DNA of 12,261 nucleotides from CAUZSM01 sp963582685. Its GTDB lineage: Archaea; Thermoplasmatota; Poseidoniia; Poseidoniales; Thalassarchaeaceae. The DNA is taken from positions 1 through 12,261 of the forward strand of contig CAUZSM010000047.1 in the NCBI GenBank assembly GCA_963582685.1, read 5' to 3'. Under the pieces are notes generated by a model. The model was not told where the DNA came from. It saw nothing but the letters and a program-made list of their open reading frames with translations, and did not search any database. Positions 1-5,726 of this stretch are shown piece after piece (position 1 is the stretch's first letter; each line of letters begins with the position of its first letter). The translations under genes and the position numbers were made by a program.

Positions 1-1
1 C

Positions 2-1567
2 CAGACCACCGTGATTGCGCCAACGGGAACCATTGGTCTAGTTATGGCAGCGGATACAACCGGGGTCGAGCCGCAATTCTCTCTAGTTCAATACAAGACT
101 CTTGCAGGCGGCGGAAGTCTGCGCATAATCAACCATGGTGTGCCAAATGCGCTCAAGAGATTAGGATACTCCAGTGCACAAACTCAAGAAATTGTTGATC
201 ATGTTATGGGCACTGGTTCTCTTGAAAGATGTGAAACTGTTTCGATGCAGACCCTAACTGAATTAGGATTCTCAGAGGAAGAATTTGCTAAGATCGAATC
301 TTCGGTTGAATCTGTCTTTGAGCTTCGATCCCTTTTCGCACCCAACGTTTTGGGTGAAGAATTTTGTAAGGAAACACTTGGAATGTCAGAGGAAGATTGT
401 GTAAGTGCTAACCGGTCCCATTATGCATTCAATGCCCTCAGTCATCTCGGCTTCAGCGAGGCTGATATTGAAACGGCAAACCAACATGTGTTTGGCCACC
501 TCTGTATCGAAGATGCACCACATCTCAAATCTGAGCACCTCGCAGTTTTTGATTGCGCAACACCGGGTGGAAAAAATGGTGTGCGGTGCATTGATTGGCC
601 CGCACACGTCACTATGATGGCAGCCGCCCAACCGTTCATTTCTGGCGCAATCTCGAAGACAATCAATATGCCATCAAATGCAAGTATCGAGGATGTTCGT
701 GAGGCCTACAACCTCTCCCACACCACGATGAACAAATCCTGTGCAGTTTATCGGGATGGTAGTAAACTATCCCAGCCGCTGATGAATAATCTAGTTGATA
801 TGCCTGCTATGGAAGAAGATGTGGAGGAGGAAGAGGAGGCAGTAATCACTGTTCGAAAGGCAGTGAAGGAAGTTGTCGAGGTGCTGCCGCTGCCACCTGA
901 AAAGGCTGAGCCGATTGCTGAAGCCTTCGTCCATAGTTACCTCGCAACCCGGAAACCGCTTCCAGCCGTTCGAGCTTCTCAAACTATCAAGGCGAGTGTA
1001 GGTGGTCACACAGTCTATCTTACATCGAGCAAGTATGGCGACGGTCGTCTTGGAGAAATCATGATTACAACTTCTAAGGAAGGTGCGGCATGGAGGAGTT
1101 TGCTCAACCAGTTTGCCATTGCGGTTAGTATTGGTTTACAATATGGTGTGCCGCTAGATGCCTTCGTGAAATCATTCACTTTCCAAAAGTTTGAGCCGAG
1201 TGGAATGGTTCTTGGAGGAAGTAACCGAGTGAAGATGGCCACCAGCATTGTGGACTACATTTTCCGCGAACTCGCAATCGACTACCTCGGGCGCAATGAC
1301 CTCGCTCATGTATCTGATGAGGACCTTGAGACCACTTCGATAAGTCGCCCTGAAATTACCGATGATGGGGTCGCCAGAATTCAGGGTGGGGACAAACGCG
1401 ATGTCCAGCTCACCTTGGATGTAGAACCAGAGGCGGAAATGCGTCAGGCTGCGCGCGAGCACGGTTTCACTGGAGATATATGCGAAGGGTGTGGTAGTAG
1501 TCAAATGGTTCGTAATGGTACCTGCTTGAAATGCAACGAATGTGGCTCAACCACCGGCTGCTCTTGA
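2..1567 (+). CDS. nrdJ: Adenosylcobalamin-dependent ribonucleoside reductase (class II), C-terminal part
   Basis: Partial gene: the reading frame is open from base 2 and its start lies left of the window. Class II reductases make deoxyribonucleotides from ribonucleotides with a B12-derived radical, independently of oxygen. The visible protein begins with the family's PTGTIG loop (about six residues in), followed by the TTG-EP and LAGGG segments typical of the NrdJ alpha/beta barrel. Near 580-740 come the GVRCIDWPAHV and KTINMP-type stretches. A very acidic linker (about 800-850) leads to a TSCPD-type domain (about 985-1310) and a C-terminal cysteine cluster (CEGC, CLKCNEC, then a final Cys) that likely serves as the redox shuttle or a zinc site. 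The stop TGA is followed by only 6 nt before the convergent neighbour's stop. Family assignment is firm. The radical-site cysteine is in the missing N-terminal part and cannot be checked here. Confidence 0.95.
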   Translation, partial: QTTVIAPTGTIGLVMAADTTGVEPQFSLVQYKTLAGGGSLRIINHGVPNALKRLGYSSAQTQEIVDHVMGTGSLERCETVSMQTLTELGFSEEEFAKIESSVESVFELRSLFAPNVLGEEFCKETLGMSEEDCVSANRSHYAFNALSHLGFSEADIETANQHVFGHLCIEDAPHLKSEHLAVFDCATPGGKNGVRCIDWPAHVTMMAAAQPFISGAISKTINMPSNASIEDVREAYNLSHTTMNKSCAVYRDGSKLSQPLMNNLVDMPAMEEDVEEEEEAVITVRKAVKEVVEVLPLPPEKAEPIAEAFVHSYLATRKPLPAVRASQTIKASVGGHTVYLTSSKYGDGRLGEIMITTSKEGAAWRSLLNQFAIAVSIGLQYGVPLDAFVKSFTFQKFEPSGMVLGGSNRVKMATSIVDYIFRELAIDYLGRNDLAHVSDEDLETTSISRPEITDDGVARIQGGDKRDVQLTLDVEPEAEMRQAAREHGFTGDICEGCGSSQMVRNGTCLKCNECGSTTGCS

Positions 1568-1573
1568 TTCAGG

Positions 1574-2305
1574 TCAGCCTTGTACTGATGATGGGTGAGG
1601 AATCAACGCAGATGCTGGATGGTCAGTAATGAATCGCGCGGTAAGTGTGGCCATTCCTGGATCGCGCATCCTGTGCATTCTATACAAACCGTCACCACTC
1701 GCTGGCGCGAATACTCCATCTTCTATTCCAGCGCCATGAGCTAATCTTGTCAAAGCGATTTTCGATGCACGAATTACATTCGCGGTAATGGTCACGCCCA
1801 TCTGCTCTGTAGGGTCAATACCCAAATATCTGCCAATAATTCCTTGTCGGGTGCCACCGGCATGCATGGAAATCATTCCTAAAAGGATGAATTGGTCACG
1901 CTTTGCAGCATCCCAGCGTCGGTGGTCACCGCTGAAGCGCTCACCCAATGTCTCTAGCCAGTCTCTCCTTTCACCCTTGAAACGCGATGGTCGCAATTGA
2001 CCTGCCTCATCTTCATTGATAGATGCACGTTCTGACAAATTGAATACTTCAGAGAACTCTGCTGCTCTCCAATCATTGTTGAGCCATGCCTCCAACCGTG
2101 CCGTGACAAATGGGTCATTTCCGATGGTGCGATAGATACCCTGCCGAAGCAGGTCAGGAGCTAGGGCAGAGAAGGAAGGTGGGTCAGCAATACTCCAATG
2201 CGCGAAGGCTTCGACCATTCTTTGCTCCTTGGTAGAAGAGGATGCGCGCCGCGCCTTCATGTCGGCCTCCACTGTTTCTTCATCTTTAATTACATCTTTA
2301 GCCAT
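1574..2305 (-). CDS. Hypothetical protein (243 aa)
   Basis: I do not recognise this protein. It starts at ATG (2305-2303) without a visible Shine-Dalgarno site, so it may be leaderless. The first about 30 residues are charged and probably disordered. The remainder is helix-rich, with Trp- and Arg-rich segments (for example around FKGERRDWLETLGERF) and a glycine-containing middle part (HAGGTRQGIIGRYLGIDP). There is no signal peptide, no clear membrane segment and no cysteine cluster. It is convergent with nrdJ, whose stop lies 6 nt away, and divergent from the YbjN-like gene. Length, codon use and the lack of competing frames support a real gene. It could be a lineage-specific DNA- or nucleotide-associated protein, but nothing visible proves a role. 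Confidence 0.8.
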   Translation of the reverse strand: MAKDVIKDEETVEADMKARRASSSTKEQRMVEAFAHWSIADPPSFSALAPDLLRQGIYRTIGNDPFVTARLEAWLNNDWRAAEFSEVFNLSERASINEDEAGQLRPSRFKGERRDWLETLGERFSGDHRRWDAAKRDQFILLGMISMHAGGTRQGIIGRYLGIDPTEQMGVTITANVIRASKIALTRLAHGAGIEDGVFAPASGDGLYRMHRMRDPGMATLTARFITDHPASALIPHPSSVQG

Positions 2306-2377
2306 ATCAAGAATAACTCTTGTTCCTGACCTTTATTGAACACTCCATTATGTGCTCGCGCGTATTGGCCCCGGGTA

Positions 2378-2395
2378 CACCGTTCTCAAACGGTG
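2378..2395. other. Hairpin in divergent intergenic region
   Basis: A perfect 7-bp inverted repeat (CACCGTT at 2378-2384, AACGGTG at 2389-2395) encloses a CTCA loop. It lies 73 nt upstream of the minus-strand hypothetical gene and about 85 nt upstream of the YbjN-like start. It could be a regulator binding site or a 5'-leader hairpin. No tRNA fold can be built around it because the loop has an even number of bases and no T-arm is present. Confidence 0.4.
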
Positions 2396-2410
2396 AAAAT
2401 GCATCAATAT

Positions 2411-2435
2411 CTGATTTTATGGAGTTTATAATCAG
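2411..2435 (+). promoter_or_regulatory. Putative archaeal promoter with overlapping dyad
   Basis: TTTATAAT at 2425-2432 resembles an archaeal TATA box, preceded by a purine-rich GGAG that could act as BRE. A transcription start about 25 nt downstream (near 2457) would leave a leader of roughly 24 nt before the TTG start at 2481. The box is overlapped by an inverted repeat, CTGATT (2411-2416) and AATCAG (2430-2435), so a repressor bound there would block TBP. This is inferred from sequence only. Confidence 0.35.
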
Positions 2436-2480
2436 TCAGTGGTTGTAAAACCAATGTAACATCATATATGGGGGATATTT

Positions 2481-3011
2481 TTGACGGAATTGATTATTGA
2501 ATCAGATGACAAAGAAAAAGATGAAAATGGTGAACTGCGAACCGAAAAAGGAATACTTAACCAGGCGGAATATAGAATAAAATTGTGTAACGCCGACGTG
2601 AAAAATGAGAAAGATATTCTTCGCGTTCGGATGAATAGCAGGTTTGGACCTCTGCAATGCATTGCACATGCACGCGAAGACGCGGGTCAATTTGCATTTT
2701 ACAGTCGGTTTCCGTCATATGTTGACATAGAACACAGACCTGAGATGCTAAATCTCCTTTCTAGAATCAACTACCGTTTGATGATTGGAAACTTCGAAAT
2801 GGACCCAAGCGATGGGGAATTAAATTTCAAAACTAGTTTGGATCTTGCTGGGGCTAACTACGATGGAAAATTATTTGACAACTGCATGAATAAAAATATC
2901 GAGACCATGCAGCGTTGGATGTCGGCCATCTATTCGGTGAACAGTGGTGAGTTGGACTCAATCGATGCGATGGAGACCGTACTTTCCAAAGATGCAATGG
3001 TCGCTGTGTGA
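2481..3011 (+). CDS. YbjN domain-containing protein
   Basis: This 176-residue cytoplasmic protein carries the YbjN / type III secretion chaperone-like fold signature. A Leu-Leu-x-Arg-Ile-Asn helix (about residues 90-97) is followed by a LMIGNFEMDPSDGEL strand-turn (about 99-113), a TSLDLAG strand (about 118-124) and a final helical segment. In bacteria YbjN proteins are linked to stress responses and act as chaperone-like binders; the archaeal role is unknown. The start is TTG, with GGGGG at 2470-2474 about 6 nt upstream. The nearby ATG at 2468 is in another frame, so TTG is the best choice. The first about 25 residues are acidic and low in complexity. The gene is visibly AT-richer than the operon to its right. 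Its stop lies 11 nt from the convergent stop of the 81-aa gene. Confidence 0.75.
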   Translation: MTELIIESDDKEKDENGELRTEKGILNQAEYRIKLCNADVKNEKDILRVRMNSRFGPLQCIAHAREDAGQFAFYSRFPSYVDIEHRPEMLNLLSRINYRLMIGNFEMDPSDGELNFKTSLDLAGANYDGKLFDNCMNKNIETMQRWMSAIYSVNSGELDSIDAMETVLSKDAMVAV

Positions 3012-3022
3012 CTAAAAGAATG

Positions 3023-3268
3023 TTAGCAACTTTCCTGGCGCCATTGTATCAGGTTGCGAACAACCTGCTCGATATCCAGTGGCTCGTCATCTGGTGCTAG
3101 TTGGTGTGCGTCAATCGCTACGCGTAGCGCATCGACCAACTCCTCGTCTGCAGCCTCGCCCGTAATGGCATGTATGAAATCAGTAAGAGAGATGCCGGCC
3201 CCACTGGCGATGGCACGTTCAATGCGCTCACGCTCCTCATCATCGTGAGGGGTGCGTACTGCAGTCAT
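3023..3268 (-). CDS. Small acidic protein of unknown function in the Ubl/E1/JAMM operon
   Basis: This 81-residue protein is the last gene of the minus-strand operon. The start is ATG at 3268-3266, which shares one base with the stop of the JAMM gene (TGATG). GGAGG (plus-strand 3276-3280) lies exactly 7 nt upstream, so the longer form beginning at 3286 is unlikely. The sequence is acidic and predicted all-helical: a DDEERERIERAIASG helix, then an ISLTDFIHAITG segment, a helix (about 41-56), and a last helix (about 65-79) ending in a terminal Cys81. I recognise no family. It has no E2-like or RING-like features; Cys81 is the only cysteine. Tight coupling to the JAMM gene suggests an accessory subunit, adaptor or first substrate of the system (inference). 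Confidence 0.8.
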   Translation of the reverse strand: MTAVRTPHDDEERERIERAIASGAGISLTDFIHAITGEAADEELVDALRVAIDAHQLAPDDEPLDIEQVVRNLIQWRQESC

Positions 3269-3864
3269 CAGGCGTCCTCCAGCCAAGGATTGTCAAACAG
3301 TTCGTACTCACGTATTGCCTCGTTGGTCCACCGTGAAAGAGGGCCTTCGACGGCCAGCCTCACCTCTCCTTCCTCTGGAGGGGTGTCTCCACGGTTGACT
3401 GCCTGCATGTAGTGGTCCAAGCCGAGTACGTATGCGCACTCAAGCATCGGCGTAACTGTAGCAAGTGTGTGAGTGTCTGTGGCCGACCAGTAGGCAGTCA
3501 GTGGGTGGGTGTGAACCCATAGTCGGAAAGGCAACAATGCACCACTAGGTGGTGACAGCCGTACCATTCCAGGTCTGCCGATATCTACCCATACGCTGTT
3601 TTCAGCGTCGAATAGTAGGCTGATTTCTAGGCCCATCGCATACGAAATATCGTACACGTCTTCCCAGTGATCGGCCAAGCCAAGCGCGGCGAGGCTCTCC
3701 ACTACCTCGGGAGCAGTGAAACGCCGTTCGACAAGCGCTCTTCGTACATCGTCGAATGGATGCAACAGCGGCTCCACCGCCTCCTTGGGCAGCGGTTGTG
3801 GTTGGCTACGGGCAGCCGCTATCTTGCGTAACAGGCCCTTGCGCCGTGGTTCTTCTTGCTTCAC
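3268..3864 (-). CDS. JAMM/JAB (MPN+) metalloprotease-like protein, probable Ubl protease
   Basis: This 198-residue protein starts at GTG (3864-3862), overlapping the E1 stop by 4 bases, with AGGAGG (plus-strand 3872-3877) 7 nt upstream; the longer frame up to 3981 only shadows the E1 gene. Residues 116-130 contain the metal-binding motif His118-Thr-His120-Pro followed by Ser127 and Asp130, which fits the H-x-H...S-x-x-D zinc signature of JAB/MPN isopeptidases. Glu80, in the GLEISLLF strand, is a candidate for the catalytic glutamate. Only six residues lie between His120 and Ser127, one fewer than the canonical seven. The first about 65 residues are basic, then helical, and form an extra N-terminal region. 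Such enzymes cleave after the Gly-Gly of ubiquitin-like proteins, in precursors or conjugates. Beside an E1 and a Ubl, that is the likely role here. Confidence 0.85.
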   Translation of the reverse strand: MKQEEPRRKGLLRKIAAARSQPQPLPKEAVEPLLHPFDDVRRALVERRFTAPEVVESLAALGLADHWEDVYDISYAMGLEISLLFDAENSVWVDIGRPGMVRLSPPSGALLPFRLWVHTHPLTAYWSATDTHTLATVTPMLECAYVLGLDHYMQAVNRGDTPPEEGEVRLAVEGPLSRWTNEAIREYELFDNPWLEDA

Positions 3865-4544
3865 TCTTCTTCCTCCTGTGGGTTTGGCATCGCCATCTCG
3901 CCGATTGATGGCCAGAACATGCGCGCGGGTGGAGTCTGTGTGGGCTCTCCCAATTGCTTGCGCACCCATTGCAAACACCACTCAGCGCCGTGAGCAGCTG
4001 CGAAGGCAAAACCATATTGGATATTGCCAGATTCAATCGCTCCAGGTAACTGACATGATTGGGCACCATTCTGCTTTGGTAGTAGGTCGATGGATGCGGG
4101 GTCGGTGAGGTAGTCAAGAGCGATGTAGCCACCACCGCGGCACCGAAGGTCAAGCCACGTCTTCGCTTCCTTATGGACGAGTTCGCGCGGCTCGGGGCGG
4201 TCGACAGCGATGACGACCAAGTCAAACGGTGAGAGGTCGAAGCCCTCTCGGAAGTTCTTGCGGATTGGGAAGAATGTAACGCCGTGTTTGATTACGCCTG
4301 CTGCTATTGGGTCCTGAATGGCAGCGAACACTTTGGAACGACCGACTTCAGTTTGCCTGTATGGTTGGTGCGGCAGGTTGCGCTGCTCAACGAGGTCTGC
4401 GTCCATTAGGTGGATGTGAACACCGCCAACCTGCTTGGCCAGGCCTCCAAAAGCGAGGGCCCGGCTTAGTTGGGCGATACATTGGCTACCGATGCCTCCT
4501 GCACCGATGAAGAGAAAGTTCAGTGGTTTATTTTGCTTAGTCAT
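3861..4544 (-). CDS. ThiF/E1-like adenylating enzyme for a ubiquitin-like protein
   Basis: A Rossmann-type E1 core of 227 residues. The nucleotide loop GAGGIG is at 14-19 and the acidic strand end MDADLVE contains Asp48 and Asp50. An N-x-x-H-Q segment (Asn56, His59, Gln60) sits where canonical E1/ThiF/MoeB enzymes have NLNRQ, and Lys71 lies in a VGRSK motif. Asp115...Arg120 in VDRPEPR matches the D-x4-R helix start of the family. Cys135 (in LRCRGGG) is a possible thioester cysteine. There is no zinc CxxC pair and no extra domain, so this is a minimal E1 that should adenylate the Ubl C-terminus using ATP. The start is ambiguous: AAGGT lies 6 nt before ATG 4544, but an in-frame ATG at 4550 abuts it. 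The gene overlaps the JAMM gene by 4 bases. The acidic C-terminus ends in four Glu. Confidence 0.9.
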   Translation of the reverse strand: MTKQNKPLNFLFIGAGGIGSQCIAQLSRALAFGGLAKQVGGVHIHLMDADLVEQRNLPHQPYRQTEVGRSKVFAAIQDPIAAGVIKHGVTFFPIRKNFREGFDLSPFDLVVIAVDRPEPRELVHKEAKTWLDLRCRGGGYIALDYLTDPASIDLLPKQNGAQSCQLPGAIESGNIQYGFAFAAAHGAEWCLQWVRKQLGEPTQTPPARMFWPSIGEMAMPNPQEEEE

Positions 4545-4597
4545 GGTCATACCTTCATTGTCATTTACACGGGGGTATTTGAGGCCGACGATTCACA

Positions 4598-4697
4598 CGC
4601 CGGTTTGGCGACCCCGTCCACCCAGCGGGTGGACAGGGCCTGTAATCGAGGGTGGCCGGTCTTCCGGCGGTTGTTGTGGTCCGCGGCCTAAGCCGCG
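4598..4697 (-). other. GC-rich structured spacer between ubl and E1 genes
   Basis: The stretch 4551-4704 (about 63% GC by hand count) holds four consecutive potential hairpins. They are 4682-4697 (6 bp, 4-nt loop, starting 8 nt after the ubl stop), 4655-4668 (5 bp, TCTT on the plus strand as loop), 4616-4634 (8 bp, 3-nt loop, extendable past one mismatch with CCC/GGG) and 4598-4610 (4 bp). None is followed by a T-run in the minus direction, so simple intrinsic termination is not evident. Possible roles are mRNA processing or stabilisation that keeps Ubl in excess over E1, attenuation, or an unrecognised RNA element. No convincing small gene fits: the frames are rich in Pro and Arg and lack a start with a ribosome binding site. 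Confidence 0.5.
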
Positions 4698-4704
4698 TAC
4701 CGAC

Positions 4705-4923
4705 TCACTGGGAGCCACCAACCAATCCGGGCACGATGCGAACAGTGTCGATGTCAGCGAAGTCGGCGTTGGCCAGCTCATTAGGCTGGACCAAGCGGTC
4801 GTTCGCGAACACCCATGCATCCGCATTCTGCTGCACTACTTCGACGGCCTCTGCCGGCGTCAGTTGCGCAGTGGTGTGCCCAGACTGGTCAGCAATCTCC
4901 ACAGTTACCAATTTCTCAGTCAT
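4705..4923 (-). CDS. Ubiquitin-like beta-grasp protein with C-terminal Gly-Gly-Ser-Gln
   Basis: This 72-residue protein starts at ATG 4923-4921, with GGAGGT (plus-strand 4931-4936) 7 nt upstream; longer forms up to 5016 lack support. The order of elements fits a beta-grasp fold: strand KLVTVEIADQ (4-13), strand HTTAQLT (16-22), helix AEAVEVVQQNA (24-34), strand AWVFANDRLV (36-45), then DTVRIVPGLVGG (59-70). This final strand and tail mirror the ending of ThiS/MoaD/ubiquitin proteins. Gly69-Gly70 is followed by Ser71-Gln72, so the protein would need trimming before activation. It is the first gene of the operon with E1 and JAMM. It could be a protein modifier (as archaeal SAMPs) or a sulfur carrier. 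The bare fold and the neighbours support Ubl; the substrate is unknown. Confidence 0.87.
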   Translation of the reverse strand: MTEKLVTVEIADQSGHTTAQLTPAEAVEVVQQNADAWVFANDRLVQPNELANADFADIDTVRIVPGLVGGSQ

Positions 4924-5132
4924 TGTAGATACCTCCATTCCGGGTTTTCGTTCGGTTTTGCTCCCTCTTTTCCATCCGGGAAGCTTGCAGATGTTGTGAA
5001 TTTGATTCTCATACAATCGTCGTCGACTTTGGCCCTATTTGAATACACGCAATATCTCAGGCTTAGACCGATTCAAAGGCCGGGCAATCTGTGGTTCATT
5101 CGTCAATTAGGGAACAGTCGTGCTGAGGTTTG
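4924..5132. promoter_or_regulatory. Divergent promoter region between Ubl operon and GNAT pair
   Basis: These about 210 nt separate the two divergent transcription units and must hold the promoters for both (inference). I see the ubl ribosome binding site at 4931-4936 and a GAGGT at 5125-5129 ahead of the GNAT gene. No convincing TATA box, long dyad or repeat stands out. An A/T-rich patch near 5000-5055 is the likeliest promoter location. Confidence 0.35.
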
Positions 5133-5726
5133 ATGTGGGGCTGCGTGTCTGGTCTCAACATGGGCGAGGGGGTCTCTTTGCAAGTCGCCCTTCCGGGCAT
5201 ATCGGTCCCAGAGGCATACTTCACCTGCCGCTACGCCACTCTACGCGAACCGTTGGGCTTCCCCGCGGGCGCGGAGAGACTAGCAGACGATGCTGAGGCC
5301 ATCCATGCCTGGTGGCAAACTGACGAAGGGACGGTTGTCGCCATCGGCCGTATCCATCTAATCCCTGATGACTCAGATGGCTCAACTGCCGACCATGCTG
5401 GCCCCGGTGCTGCAGTATGCCCAGCATTCACGCCTCTCACCTCAACTGGCGCAGTGGATTTACGCCCTGCTGTGCAAATCCGTCAGATGGGGACGCTCGA
5501 TGAGTGGCGCAGACAGGGCCTCGCAGCGGGATTGGTCTGCGCATTGGAAGGTACTGCAATCAGCCACTGGGGCGCAAAGAGCGGGTGGCTGCAAGCCCGA
5601 CTCGGTGCCATTGCCCTCTACAAAAGTGAAAGTTGGACCATCATCGACGATGAGTACGAGATAACAGGCATCGGGCCACACCGCTCGATGTGGAAGGACC
5701 TCGTGGTGAGTGATGATGACGACTGA
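5133..5726 (+). CDS. GNAT family N-acetyltransferase, ElaA-like
   Basis: A GNAT-fold acetyltransferase of up to 197 residues that should transfer acetyl from acetyl-CoA to an amine. The acetyl-CoA pyrophosphate loop is at 126-131 (R-R-Q-G-L-A) after the strand IRQMGTL. It is followed by helix AGLVCALEGTA, the strand LQARLGAIALYKS and the ElaA-type ending EITGIGPHRSMWK (about 176-188). The N-terminal RYATLREPLGFPAG (about 33-46) is also typical. An Ala/Gly/Asp-rich loop (about 80-108) is inserted before the core strand. The start is uncertain: ATG 5133 has GAGGT only 3 nt upstream, ATG 5160 has no site, and TTG 5178 has a good GAGGGGG upstream, so the true protein may be 182 aa. The 3' end overlaps the next acetyltransferase gene. 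Substrate unknown. Confidence 0.85.
   Translation: MWGCVSGLNMGEGVSLQVALPGISVPEAYFTCRYATLREPLGFPAGAERLADDAEAIHAWWQTDEGTVVAIGRIHLIPDDSDGSTADHAGPGAAVCPAFTPLTSTGAVDLRPAVQIRQMGTLDEWRRQGLAAGLVCALEGTAISHWGAKSGWLQARLGAIALYKSESWTIIDDEYEITGIGPHRSMWKDLVVSDDDD

Noticed and set aside
2351..2400. Possible tRNA or tRNA remnant around the CACCGTT/AACGGTG hairpin
   Set aside because: The loop has an even number of bases, no T-arm or acceptor pairing can be found on either strand.
3023..3268. 81-aa protein as a diverged E2
   Set aside because: Far too short for a UBC fold, predicted all-helical, and its only cysteine is the last residue.
4598..4697. Hairpins as an intrinsic terminator or CRISPR-like repeat array
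   Set aside because: The stems differ in sequence and spacing, and no T-run follows in the minus direction.
4593..4710. A +1 frame continuing past the ubl stop for about 38 codons (Pro/Arg-rich), suggesting a programmed frameshift or longer Ubl
   Set aside because: It lies in the GC-rich hairpin spacer where low-stop frames arise by chance, there is no slippery sequence at the stop, and the beta-grasp fold is already complete with its Gly-Gly tail.
3023..4923. Assignment of the cluster as a PRTRC plasmid system
   Set aside because: The E1/JAB/Ubl trio is shared, but no ParB-like or other PRTRC proteins are present and the Ubl has a Gly-Gly tail; the resemblance is kept as a comparison only.
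4435..5133. Long plus-strand open frame of 232 codons
   Set aside because: It is antisense to the ubl gene and the start of the E1 gene, has no family-like sequence, and the opposing genes have motifs and ribosome binding sites.
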